The translations under genes and the position numbers were made by a program. 32,914 nt of DNA from Bacillota bacterium (GTDB taxonomy: Bacteria > Bacillota > Clostridia > Lachnospirales > Lachnospiraceae): positions 1 through 32,914 of the forward strand of contig CABJAN010000030.1 in NCBI GenBank assembly GCA_902363515.1, read 5' to 3'. The notes beneath the pieces were generated by a model that ran no database searches, was not told the origin of the DNA, and saw only the letters and a program-made list of their open reading frames with translations. This document shows, piece after piece, positions 16,533 through 24,204 of this stretch. How positions within the stretch are numbered: the stretch's first letter is position 1; every line of letters begins with the position of its first letter.

Positions 16533-18022
16533 ATCCCCTGTTCCCTTTCTTCAAATACCATGGTATAACAAGGCATTTGGAACTCTCCATCTGTGCATTT
16601 TAACGTACAGTATTCCTTTGTATCTGCCTGTTCAATATAATAAATCTGACCGTCTTCTGTCTTAGCTCTGTGGTTTTTCTTTTCCAGTGCTTTAGACATC
16701 CACAGAAGAAACATATCCCGTACATAAGGTTCAATCACCGGAAGATTTGCAAACTCCAACCGCCCGTTTTTGATATAGCTTCTTAATAATTTCCGTTCCT
16801 CTTCCAACCTCTGTATCTCAGCCTTACGCATGGCTTCTTTCTCTTCTGAGCGGTCTATAATCCCACTTCTTTTCGCCTTTTCTCGATAAGTGCGGACTCT
16901 TGGAATTACCGTAACTACATGAGGATTCTCTTCATACACACTGCTGTTAATACTATCTGTTTCCCTGTGCATTTCGCCCTTTAAATGCAGCGGTTTTTCC
17001 ACGCCAAAGACCACTGCTGCCAACCTGTGCGCCTCAGAAATATCTCTGCATTTTGCAAACATTTGTGCCACCTTTTTATATTCCTCCCGCCGATTGGAGC
17101 CCTGATTGCTCATCTCGCTGATACGGGTTGCATAGCGAGTAATTTTCCGAATAATCTCGTTGGTGGTATCAAACACCTTCCCTGCTTCTGATTCCTGCCC
17201 GTCTTTTCCTGCAAACCATTCCACCATACTTTCCCAGCGACCGCTCATTTTTTCATAAATCATCTGTTCATCAATTTCCACATCCATACGAGGAATAGAA
17301 AGCTCATACGCGGTGACTTTCTTCAAAACATTCTTCACAGTCTCTTCCTGCACCTTCCGCAGTTCCTGTTCAATAGCCGTCACATTCACTTGCAGGCTTT
17401 TCACAAAGGAACGCAGATACTCCATTAGGCGATCTTTGAATAAAAGAAACTCTCTGGTTTTCATCATCTCTTCTGCTTTTACACTGTTCAGCTCCCGCAT
17501 ATAATCCTGATAATTCTGATTTAACCGAATGAAATCATTATTCAAATCATTCCACCAGGCATGAAGTTTTTCATCCTCTTTCACAGACATTTCTTCCAGT
17601 TTTCCCAGATTGATCCGAATCCGCTCCAACAGCGTAGGCTCCAGTGAAGAGCCCTCAATAAACAGATTTTCGATTCTTATAACCATGCGCTCGATTTCCA
17701 CAGCTGTCTCCGACAACTGGTACCGAAACTTTTTGTTCCTGAACTCTTCAATGGTAGTCACCTTTCTGGTATCCTGAATGGTAACCAGATTTCCCCATGA
17801 GACCAGGGCTGCAAGATCCTGCTGGCATTGTTCCATGGTATAATCCGCAAAATACGGATCCTCTTTTAACTCCTCAAAAACCTCTTCTTGATAAAGCCAG
17901 TATTTCAGTTTTTCATATTTTAAATAAAAAAGCCGGATGATAGGGCGATATCTGTCTGTATTTTCCACATTCAGATATTTCGCCTCCAACATCGGCTTTC
18001 TCATCTTATCCTGAATTTCCAT
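16529..18022 (-). CDS. jetA: Wadjet type II subunit JetA (TIGR02677/DUF2397)
   Basis: A 497-aa protein, the kleisin-like subunit bridging the JetC heads. The N-terminal RYRPIIRLFYLKYEKLKYWL followed by LAALVSWGNLVTIQDTRKVT and EEFRNKKFRYQLSETAVEIE is the hallmark of TIGR02677/DUF2397. A helical middle (about 160-270) and a C-terminal winged-helix-like part follow, consistent with a kleisin that contacts JetC and JetB. The start is set by AGAGGAT about seven bases before the ATG. It is the first gene of the four-gene operon; a candidate extended -10 promoter lies about 75 bases upstream. It is intact. Confidence 0.9.
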   Translation of the reverse strand: MEIQDKMRKPMLEAKYLNVENTDRYRPIIRLFYLKYEKLKYWLYQEEVFEELKEDPYFADYTMEQCQQDLAALVSWGNLVTIQDTRKVTTIEEFRNKKFRYQLSETAVEIERMVIRIENLFIEGSSLEPTLLERIRINLGKLEEMSVKEDEKLHAWWNDLNNDFIRLNQNYQDYMRELNSVKAEEMMKTREFLLFKDRLMEYLRSFVKSLQVNVTAIEQELRKVQEETVKNVLKKVTAYELSIPRMDVEIDEQMIYEKMSGRWESMVEWFAGKDGQESEAGKVFDTTNEIIRKITRYATRISEMSNQGSNRREEYKKVAQMFAKCRDISEAHRLAAVVFGVEKPLHLKGEMHRETDSINSSVYEENPHVVTVIPRVRTYREKAKRSGIIDRSEEKEAMRKAEIQRLEEERKLLRSYIKNGRLEFANLPVIEPYVRDMFLLWMSKALEKKNHRAKTEDGQIYYIEQADTKEYCTLKCTDGEFQMPCYTMVFEEREQGI

Positions 18023-18093
18023 ATTTTTATCCTCTGTACAAATCGTATTTACAGGTATATCAAGCTACCTACTGTATGGGTATTTCTTTGTTT

Positions 18094-18122
18094 ATGATAG
18101 CATGGAGGACAAAAAATGTACA
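18094..18122 (-). promoter_or_regulatory. Candidate promoter of the Wadjet operon
   Basis: On the minus strand, TGTACA (18122-18117) is followed after 17 bases by TATCAT (18099-18094), preceded by TGC as in an extended -10. It lies about 72 bases before the jetA ATG. The -35 matches the consensus at 4 of 6 positions and the -10 at 5 of 6. Confidence 0.5.
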
Positions 18123-18184
18123 GAAGTTTTTTCTGATTCCTCATGGCATTTCCATAAACGATTTTAAAATTTAAAAGACCCCTG

Positions 18185-18531
18185 TTAAGCAAAGCATTCC
18201 TCAAATTTCGTCCCATTTTCCTTTTCGTAAACCAATTCTTTAGATTTCTTCCCTGTTCCACTAATAAGAAACTTTTTTATGTCCTTCTTGTAATCCTGAT
18301 AATTGATATAAACAATATCCAGGAGCATTGCCATACACTCTCATAAATGCAAAGGCAGTTTTTCCAGTTACCAATGACCAGTAAGAATTGTAATCTTGTT
18401 TATAAAACCAAAATTAAGTACCTACTGCTCCAGCTTTTAACCCACACACTACTCCAAAAGCATTATCTCCACATTCCTTCAGCAAAAAAATCATACAAAA
18501 CAAAAAAGAAGAGAAGTCCTCGTGATTCACT
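18185..18531 (-). pseudogene. Interrupted ORF of unknown origin upstream of jetA
   Basis: The 670 bases between jetA and the next gene contain a minus-strand frame that starts at a GTG near 18531. It reads on as protein-like sequence (ECGDNAFGVVCGLKAGAVGT, then a TAA at 18416-18414). It continues in the same frame with WSLVTGKTAFAFMRVYGNAP to a stop near 18265. A second frame from 18334 to 18185 encodes a 49-aa lysine-rich tail. The composition looks like real protein with an internal stop and a frame change, so I read it as a decayed gene. I do not recognise the family. It could also be chance. Confidence 0.35.
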
Positions 18532-18694
18532 TTACATCAAATACCTATCAAATGAAATGGGGAATTTTAACTTTTATAAATATACCAAATAGTCAATATT
18601 GAAAAAACAGCAACTTTGGAACAGAAAAATTTAATTTCAAAATGTATAATTGTCATGTAGCTCGCTAAACTAATCAATTACGAAGGGCAAAAGA

Positions 18695-19021
18695 GTGGAT
18701 AACTTAAAAGAGGAACTGAAAACTTATGTGCAAAATCATATAAATGAGAGAATACGGCTAGAAGAACTAGAAAAATATTTTTTCTATTCAAAATTTCATT
18801 TATGTAGAAAATTCAAGAAAAAGACAAGTTGTACAATTATGACTTACATAAGCAATATAAAATTAGAAGAGGCAAAAAGAGAACTTCAAAATGGAATTTG
18901 TGCGAGTCAAGTAGCAGACAAATATGGATACGAAACAGTGAATGGTTTTAACAAAGCATATAAGAAAAAATATGGTTATCCACCTAGCTTAGAAAGGAAA
19001 CTTCAAAATGAGAAGAAATGA
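18695..19021 (+). CDS. AraC-type helix-turn-helix protein, DNA-binding domain only
   Basis: A 108-aa protein made almost entirely of the AraC/XylS double HTH. The first helix pair is around IRLEELEKYFFYSKFHLCRK. The second ends with the family signature GYETVNGFNKAYKKKYGYPP. There is no N-terminal sensor domain, so it is MarA/SoxS-like in size and its activity would depend on its amount. The GTG start at 18695 is supported by GAAGGG (18682-18687). A TATAAT (18645-18650) lies 45 bases upstream, but no matching -35 is clear. The gene is A/T-rich compared with the core genes to its left, and its 3' end overlaps the next gene by 14 bases, so they are co-translated. Confidence 0.82.
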   Translation: MDNLKEELKTYVQNHINERIRLEELEKYFFYSKFHLCRKFKKKTSCTIMTYISNIKLEEAKRELQNGICASQVADKYGYETVNGFNKAYKKKYGYPPSLERKLQNEKK

Positions 19022-19622
19022 ATTATATTTTAACTTAGTAGAAAAAATTTTTGAGAACGGACAAAAAAAAGAATTTCATGAGATTGCAGAAGAAGCAATC
19101 ACTCAGCTAGGAGAAGAAAACTATGACGAAAAAAAATTAAGAAATCTCATATATCGCATGAAAAATAAGGGGGAACTGCTAAGAACGAAAGACGGAAAGT
19201 ACTATAAACCTGAAGGGTCAAAAGAAACAAATGAAGAAACGAAAGAATCTAAGTATGATTTTACTAACTTTGTACAGATAAAAGCTAGCAGTAGAAAAGA
19301 ACCAGAAGAAATGCTCAGTGTATGGACAAACGGGGAATTTGCAGTTAATTCGAAACTATTAAAACATTTTCCAGAATATAAAATGTCTATTTTGATTAGT
19401 GAGGATTGTTCGGAAATTGTACTTTTTCTAGAAGGAAAAGAAATGATTAATGTAGGAAAAAATGGCCGAACAAAGAATTACGATTTACAGAAAAGAATAA
19501 AAACACAAAAGAAAAATTTACCAGCGCATTATATTGGAAAATGGGACGAGGAAGAAAAGTTGTGGTATGGAAAATATTCGCCGTATAATCCCAATAAGGG
19601 AGAAAAACATTTAAAAAAATGA
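19008..19622 (+). CDS. Unrecognised protein with N-terminal winged-helix-like domain
   Basis: A 204-aa protein. Residues about 1-67 form a plausible winged helix (FHEIAEEAITQLG, KKLRNLIYRMKNKGELLRTK and a GKYYKP wing). A charged linker (about 68-90) follows, then a C-terminal domain (about 95-195) with NGEFAVNSKLLKHFPEYKMS and a lysine-rich stretch ending WYGKYSPYNPNKGEK. I do not recognise the C-terminal domain. It overlaps the AraC-type gene and is likely a DNA-binding partner or effector of it. It is A/T-rich, as expected for acquired DNA. No signal peptide or membrane segment is seen. Confidence 0.65.
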   Translation: MRRNELYFNLVEKIFENGQKKEFHEIAEEAITQLGEENYDEKKLRNLIYRMKNKGELLRTKDGKYYKPEGSKETNEETKESKYDFTNFVQIKASSRKEPEEMLSVWTNGEFAVNSKLLKHFPEYKMSILISEDCSEIVLFLEGKEMINVGKNGRTKNYDLQKRIKTQKKNLPAHYIGKWDEEEKLWYGKYSPYNPNKGEKHLKK

Positions 19623-19685
19623 AGAGAAAAAATACGAAGAGAGCGAAAGAGTGCTTATGAAAGACAGTATTACAGGAAACACCGT

Positions 19686-20072
19686 GTGTTATTGTGCAAA
19701 CGGATTCTTCAATATGCTGACAAAACGATTAAACGGATTCATCAGACAAATAATATACAGGTACAGAAATTATATCAAAAATATCCTTTTCAAGAGTTTG
19801 GAGAATCTTGTTTTAAAATTCTGAGAAAAAAATTTGCAATTTACCAAAATAACTATATTTATGATGAATGCTATAGTGTTGGCATGAAAGCTTATATGTA
19901 TACTATTTGTCAATGTAGCTTAAAAGAAGATACACCAAAGATGATTAGCCGATATCTATATGTAGTCATGCGTGCGTACTTTATTTGCGTGTTTAATACA
20001 GTTGATGAGGGGAGAATTATTTGCCGAGAAAAAAATTTAAAAAGGATAGACAGCAATCATTATTCCATATAA
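19686..20072 (+). CDS. Hypothetical protein, possibly a gene remnant
   Basis: A 128-aa open frame rich in Lys, Tyr and Cys (for example SVGMKAYMYTICQCSLKEDT), of no recognised family. The only start is a GTG at 19686 without a clear ribosome site. The frame stays open back to the stop of the preceding gene region with protein-like, basic sequence, so the real start may have been lost. Its 3' end overlaps the beginning of the cysteine-cluster pseudogene by about 50 bases. It sits in a worn stretch and may itself be broken. Confidence 0.4.
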   Translation: MLLCKRILQYADKTIKRIHQTNNIQVQKLYQKYPFQEFGESCFKILRKKFAIYQNNYIYDECYSVGMKAYMYTICQCSLKEDTPKMISRYLYVVMRAYFICVFNTVDEGRIICREKNLKRIDSNHYSI

Positions 20073-20855
20073 AGTTACAGTTTTTCCTATCCGAGAAATG
20101 AAGAATAGATGAGTCTTGTAACTCAATACAGAACGGACAAAAGATGAATTGGAACAAGGTGTACACTGTGTCTCGATGATACTTTTACCTTTCACTATAC
20201 CCAATGCGGAAAGTGTTGTATCCATCGGGATGATATTCTTTTATCCCCGAAAGATTTATTTAATATAGCGAAAAAATTTGGAATCACACCGAAGGCTGCT
20301 TTGACACAATATTGTGAAGCTTATATCAGATGTAACTCCCGTTTCCTGGTAGTATGCCAAAAACCACAGGGAACTATCAAACGCTGTCCGCTATTAAAAA
20401 ACCGGAAATGTATGTATGGTACCCGATGTCAAACCGGCAGTCTGTGCCATGTTCCCGATTGGCAGGTATCTTGTGCTTCCTACCGATGGCAACATTTCGG
20501 AAAATCTGAAAGAATCATCTATTGAATAATCTTTAATAATCCTGAATGCGACGATGGTTCCGAAACACATACCGTTCGTGAATGGTTTCATAATTTTGAT
20601 ATTCCAGTAGAAGATGACTATTTCTTTACCTGGATCAAAACGCAGGCAACGCTTTGCAATCATCTGCATTTTCTGGAAGAACACCTATCAGAAAAAACCA
20701 TGCTCCTAGCGTGGAATACCACATTGATCTCACTGTATCTGGACTATAATATTACAGAAGATTTTCAGACGCAATTTCAGCAAAATTCAGCTAAGATTCT
20801 CTCCTTAATTGAAACAATGATGCCAATTAACACTCCTGTATCTGAGAAAGAGTAA
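20021..20855 (+). pseudogene. YkgJ-type cysteine cluster protein, frameshifted
   Basis: Reading across frames recovers an almost complete protein of about 278 aa. It starts at a TTG (20021) with GAGGGGAG just upstream (PRKKFKKDRQQSLFHIK). The Cys-rich core QCGKCCIHRDDILLSPKDLF and CPLLKNRKC follow, then in another frame VKPAVCAMFPIGRYLVLPTD, and after a stop and a further shift FNNPECDDGSETHTVREWFH to SEKE and a TAA at 20855. The spaced cysteines match the PF03692 (YkgJ/CxxCxxCC) family, thought to bind zinc or iron-sulfur. At least three frame breaks (near 20088-20160, 20408 and 20525) make it non-functional. A terminator follows. Confidence 0.82.
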
Positions 20856-20872
20856 ACAATTACAAATACTTC

Positions 20873-20900
20873 GAGCCGCCCATTTTTGAGCGGCTCTTTT
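20873..20900 (+). terminator. Rho-independent terminator after the cysteine-cluster pseudogene
   Basis: The 7-bp GC-rich stem GAGCCGC / GCGGCTC (20873-20879 with 20890-20896) has a 10-nt loop and runs into TCTTTT. It lies 17 bases after the pseudogene stop on the same strand. Confidence 0.8.
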
Positions 20901-20915
20901 CATATCTCATCCCGT

Positions 20916-20954
20916 AGCAAAACGGCAGTAGACACTATTTACTGCCGTTTTGCT
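20916..20954 (-). terminator. Terminator of the first toxin-antitoxin operon
   Basis: A perfect 15-bp inverted repeat (AGCAAAACGGCAGTA / TACTGCCGTTTTGCT) with a 9-nt loop lies 7 bases after the toxin stop. Its symmetry would also stop plus-strand transcripts. Confidence 0.8.
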
Positions 20955-20961
20955 ATTCTTA

Positions 20962-21264
20962 TTAAAATTCATTTTTGTTATATTTAACTGTTACAACAGC
21001 TACTATTTTCTCTGGCTCTAATATTTCATAAACAATAATATATTCAGAAACAAATAGCTGCCGATAACCTTTATAAGCATAAAATCCTCGTTTACGTTCT
21101 GCCCCACGATAAGGTTGTTCGTCAAGACTTAGAATGGCTTTTTCGATTCGATCTATAACATCCCTCGCACTATTATCATAATTACTATTTAATGCTATCT
21201 GTTCATAAATCTGATCCAAATCCCGGTATGCCTGTGGGAACATTTTAACTGTATATTTATCCAA
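20962..21264 (-). CDS. RelE/ParE-family toxin
   Basis: A 100-aa type II toxin of the RelE/ParE superfamily, which act as ribosome-dependent mRNA nucleases or gyrase poisons. Supporting motifs are the FPQAYRDLDQIYEQIA helix, EQPYRGAERKRGFYAY and the C-terminal strands RQLFVSEYIIVYEI and IVAVVTVKY. The TTG start at 21264 is supported by AGGAG (21272-21276) seven bases upstream, and it overlaps the antitoxin gene by 8 bases. ParE-like is more likely than RelE from the N-terminal layout. It is full length. Confidence 0.88.
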   Translation of the reverse strand: MDKYTVKMFPQAYRDLDQIYEQIALNSNYDNSARDVIDRIEKAILSLDEQPYRGAERKRGFYAYKGYRQLFVSEYIIVYEILEPEKIVAVVTVKYNKNEF

Positions 21265-21520
21265 AATGTTTTCTCCTCAAAGTGGCAAGTGCCTCTTTCG
21301 CATCCAAAAGTTCAGCGCCCTCGGCAACCTCTTGCTCTGCATCATGTATTGCTCTATCTATTACTTTTTCACTCATCAGTTTATCATATGCTTCTATACT
21401 CATTACTACTAAATCTCCAAATCCATTTTTGGTTATAAAAATTGGTTCCTGTTGCTGATGGCATAACTCTGAAATTTCATTTGTATTTCTTAATTCGGTA
21501 ATCGGTTTAATTACTGGCAT
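21257..21520 (-). CDS. Phd/YefM-family antitoxin
   Basis: An 87-aa antitoxin. The N-terminal DNA-binding part (VIKPITELRNTNEISELC) and EPIFITKNGFGDLVVMSIEAYDKL are typical of Phd/YefM proteins. The C-terminal half, DAEQEVAEGAELLDAKEALA, would wrap the toxin. It neutralises the following toxin and represses the operon. GGGAG lies before the ATG. The antitoxin comes first and overlaps the toxin, the normal order for this type. Confidence 0.9.
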   Translation of the reverse strand: MPVIKPITELRNTNEISELCHQQQEPIFITKNGFGDLVVMSIEAYDKLMSEKVIDRAIHDAEQEVAEGAELLDAKEALATLRRKHFG

Positions 21521-21559
21521 AAATTCACGCTCCCTTCTTTGTATGTTATTATAACATAA

Positions 21560-21760
21560 TTATGTACATTTTACAATGTAATAAACCGTACCCCTCGGCT
21601 ATTGTGATAATAATACTTCCGTACAGCCTTAGTTCGTGTGATGATGTAGCACCGCTGACAAAGGATACGGCTGGATGAGAACCAGGCAGGGGTGAGATTC
21701 CCATGAGCTTTAGCGAAAGCTGTTCGGCTTGCTTAGATACCATTTTGAATTAGAATTTTT
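21560..21760. other. Structured intergenic region upstream of the DUF3173/integrase module
   Basis: About 320 bases between the antitoxin and the DUF3173 gene lack a convincing gene, although a minus-strand frame of 64 codons is open. The plus strand shows successive small hairpins: CTGG/CCAG around an ATGAGAA loop, GGG/CCC around a 7-8-nt loop near 21695, and a perfect AGCTTT-AGCG-AAAGCT near 21710. It also has CCGTAC and GTACAG complements near 21590 and 21620. This could be a structured RNA leader, an origin or an attachment/excision region. I do not recognise a known class. Confidence 0.35.
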
Positions 21761-21880
21761 CATTCAAAAGCAAATAACTATTTGCAGGAAATACAATCTT
21801 AATATTACTTTTGCCATAAAATCTGACATAATATAGACAGATATTGAGGGTTCCATATCTGGTCTATGGAAAGGAGAAAC

Positions 21881-22075
21881 ATGATTACAGTAACAAAAAA
21901 AGACTTAATAGAACTGGGTTATGGAACTTCATTCGCAGCAGACATCATAAGAGAAGCCAAAAAACTTATGATTTCAAAAGGGCATACCTACTATCAGTCA
22001 CGCAAACTGGACAGGGTTCCCAGAGAAGCTGTGGAAGAATTGCTAGGGATTACTTTTACTGATAAATCAAACTGA
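21881..22075 (+). CDS. DUF3173 protein, probable excisionase-type accessory of the integrase
   Basis: A 64-aa protein with KKDLIELGYGTSFAADIIRE and a conserved C-terminal ELLGI, as in DUF3173 proteins. These small HTH-like proteins regularly precede tyrosine integrases in Gram-positive integrative elements and are assumed to act in excision or integrase control. I choose the ATG at 21881, preceded by AAGGAG, over one five codons upstream. The integrase ribosome site follows after 23 bases, so the two are one transcript. Confidence 0.82.
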   Translation: MITVTKKDLIELGYGTSFAADIIREAKKLMISKGHTYYQSRKLDRVPREAVEELLGITFTDKSN

Positions 22076-22111
22076 TTGTACTTCTTGCACATTTATGTAA
22101 GGAGTGAAATC

Positions 22112-23295
22112 ATGGCAAAAGACCCTATTAAGAAAGCAGAAAACGGAACCTATTATTTTAGAGCAAACTTAGGTTTTCATCCGATTACCGGAAAACAGAT
22201 TCAGAAATACAAAAGTGGATTCAAGACAAAAAAAGAAGCCAGAGAAGCATATTCAAAACTTATGCTGACATCCACAGAGGAATTAACAGAAAAGAAACAG
22301 CAGCTATCTTTTCAACAGTTTATTGAGGAAACTTATCTTCCTTGGTATAAAACACAAGTAAAGGAAAGCACCTATCTGAACCGCCGTTCTACCATTCAGA
22401 AGCATTTTTCATACTTTTACAAAATGACGGTGGATGAGATAGAACCATTAACGTCCAGAACTGGCAGCTTGAACTCGCAAAAGAATTTAGTCCAAACTAT
22501 ATCCGTATTGTACAGGGTATGCTCTCTATTGCCTTTGACAGAGCAGTTGTTCTCGGTCTTGCAAAGAAAAATCCATCACGAATGATAGGAAACATCAAGA
22601 GCAAGAAAACAAAAGTGGATTTCTGGACACTGGATGAATTTCAAAAGGTAATTTCCCTGCTCTACAAGGGAGATTATTACGAACATTACCTTTTCATTTC
22701 ATACTGGCTCCTGTTTATGACCGGAATGAGAATCGGAGAAGCCGCAGCCCTGCAATGGTCGGACATCAACTTTGAAACCGGACTTTTAAGTATAACAAAA
22801 ACGCTGTACTATAAAACAATGGGCGAATACAAATTTGTGGAGCCAAAGACACAAGCCAGTATTCGCACTATCTATATTGACACAGATACCATCAAAGAAT
22901 TGAAAGCATGGCAGGAAGTACAGCAAAAGGTTTTAAAGGACTGCGACCTTGTACTAAGCTACAATGGGATTCCCACCAGTAAGCACACCCTCCCACAGGC
23001 ATTAGAAAAGCTTGCTGGATTGGCAGGCGTACACCGTATCAAAATTCATGCACTCAGACATTCCCATGCTTCCCTGCTCATCAGTATGGGAGAAAATCCT
23101 TTATTGATTAAAGAACGTCTGGGGCATGAAAAGATACAGACCACGTTAGGAACCTATGGACATTTATATCCCAACACCAACGTGGAAGTTGCCAAAAAAT
23201 TAACTGGCGTTCTCACTTATACTCCGGCAACAACCAGTGTTGCCGATTACACCAGCAATCAGCATACAGCAATCTATCACAGAACAATTGAATAA
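22112..23295 (+). pseudogene. Tyrosine integrase of an integrative element, frameshifted
   Basis: A site-specific tyrosine recombinase of about 394 codons. The N-terminal arm-binding part starts with FRANLGFHPITGKQIQKY. The core-binding domain follows (QQFIEETYLPWYKTQVKEST), then the catalytic domain with R in TGMRIGEAAALQW, HxxR in HALRHSHASLL and H/Y in LGHEKIQTTLGTYGHLYP. The reading frame breaks at about 22450: the first frame reaches a stop at 22585 with unrelated sequence, while the second continues as VQNWQLELAKEFSP. A one-base deletion explains this. AAGGAG (22099-22104) supports the ATG at 22112. The catalytic part could still be made from the ATG at 22519, but without DNA-binding arms. 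The element is probably immobile. Confidence 0.9.
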
Positions 23296-23316
23296 AAAAT
23301 GCAATCAAAATGCAAT
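23296..23316 (+). repeat. Direct repeat just after the integrase stop
   Basis: AAAATGCAAT occurs twice, 11 bases apart (23296-23305 and 23307-23316), directly after the integrase reading frame. Such short repeats next to an integrase gene are candidates for arm-type sites. An imperfect palindrome follows at about 23330-23365. No matching left end was found. Confidence 0.4.
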
Positions 23317-23518
23317 TCTAAAAGGAAAGAGCCTCAAAACCCTTGAAAATAAAGGCTTTGAAGCTCTGCTCCAACTATTCAAACTCGCAAATAAAATCTT
23401 GTTACTATACTTTTTAGTATTGGTATTATGGTTCTATTTGGTTTTATATGTGTTCAACTGTCCTAAATCCATAGGCTGTACCGAACAGTGTTATCAAATT
23501 GTTATCACATCTCTGTTA

Positions 23519-23818
23519 TCAATCAAAGATTCTCGTAATATCCTGATATCGGTTAACTACACGATAAATCTCTACATATTCATTACCAATCTTGTAGATA
23601 ATTACATAATCTTCCCATATCGCATATTTATAATCTGTCCGAAAGCTGACCCGTTTGGATAAATCCGACCCCATTCCCGGAAACATCTGAAGATTTTCAA
23701 ATTTACCATAAATCTCTTTTATCGTCTTTGCAGCATATTCTTCATTATCCTCAGCAATGTAATCTCGGATATTTTTCAAATCCTTTGCAACAATCGGATT
23801 GATCCGCAATTTTAACAT
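23519..23818 (-). CDS. RelE/ParE-family toxin
   Basis: A toxin of about 99 aa. The pattern NPIVAKDLKNIRDYIAEDN, then FPGMGSDLSKRV, then YKYAIWEDYVIIYKI and a C-terminal VEIYRVVNRYQDITRIF is typical of the ParE/RelE fold. I choose the ATG at 23818, one base after the antitoxin stop with GGGGG just upstream, over one five codons earlier. It is the second gene of a two-gene operon and intact. Its sequence differs from the toxin at 20962-21264, so the two modules are not copies of each other. Confidence 0.9.
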   Translation of the reverse strand: MLKLRINPIVAKDLKNIRDYIAEDNEEYAAKTIKEIYGKFENLQMFPGMGSDLSKRVSFRTDYKYAIWEDYVIIYKIGNEYVEIYRVVNRYQDITRIFD

Positions 23819-23819
23819 C

Positions 23820-24068
23820 TTATTCCCCCACAAGTGCTTTTAATTCATCCAAATCCAGCCAGCCTTCTCCGTCTTTCACTGCTTCTTCGGCTTCCTGCAG
23901 CTTCATCAGAAGCTTTTTCTCTGCCCGGTCACGCTCATAATCTTCAATATCCATGACAACGAAACGTCCTCTGCCATTCTTGGTCAGATATACTGGTTCT
24001 CCTTTGTGACAGTTCTTCAGGACTTCGTTATAATTTCTCAAATCAGATACTGGTAAAATATTTGCCAT
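23820..24068 (-). CDS. Phd/YefM-family antitoxin
   Basis: An 82-aa antitoxin with LPVSDLRNYNEVLKNCHKGE and PVYLTKNGRGRFVVMDIEDY, the hallmarks of Phd/YefM DNA-binding domains. An acidic C-terminal tail (QEAEEAVKDGEGWLDLDELK) follows and would bind the toxin. AGGAGC precedes the ATG. The upstream region holds the terminator of the MerR gene, so this operon has its own promoter in the 60 bases before it, not clearly identified. Confidence 0.9.
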   Translation of the reverse strand: MANILPVSDLRNYNEVLKNCHKGEPVYLTKNGRGRFVVMDIEDYERDRAEKKLLMKLQEAEEAVKDGEGWLDLDELKALVGE

Positions 24069-24127
24069 ATTCTTTCAGCTCCTTCCTTTGATTTCAAATT
24101 GTTTCTTCTACTTCTATTATACACAAA

Positions 24128-24166
24128 AAGCTGTAAAATTCAACGTGAATTTTTACAGCTTCTTTT
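24128..24166 (-). terminator. Terminator downstream of the MerR gene
   Basis: The inverted repeat AAGCTGTAAAATTCA / TGAATTTTTACAGCTT (one bulged T) has a 3-nt loop. On the minus strand it ends in CTTTTTG, closing the cluster about 45 bases after the MerR stop. The plus-strand side also ends in a T-rich tract. Confidence 0.8.
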
Positions 24167-24204
24167 ATTATAACCAGCTTCAATTTTATTCTATAAACTG
24201 AAAT

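Noticed and set aside
18347..18592. Plus-strand 81-codon frame upstream of the AraC-type gene
   Set aside because: Lys/Leu-rich sequence without motifs or a ribosome site; it is antisense to the decayed minus-strand frame.
21549..21743. Minus-strand 64-codon frame in the structured region
   Set aside because: No ribosome site, and it overlaps several hairpins on the other strand; it is more likely a shadow of a structured element.
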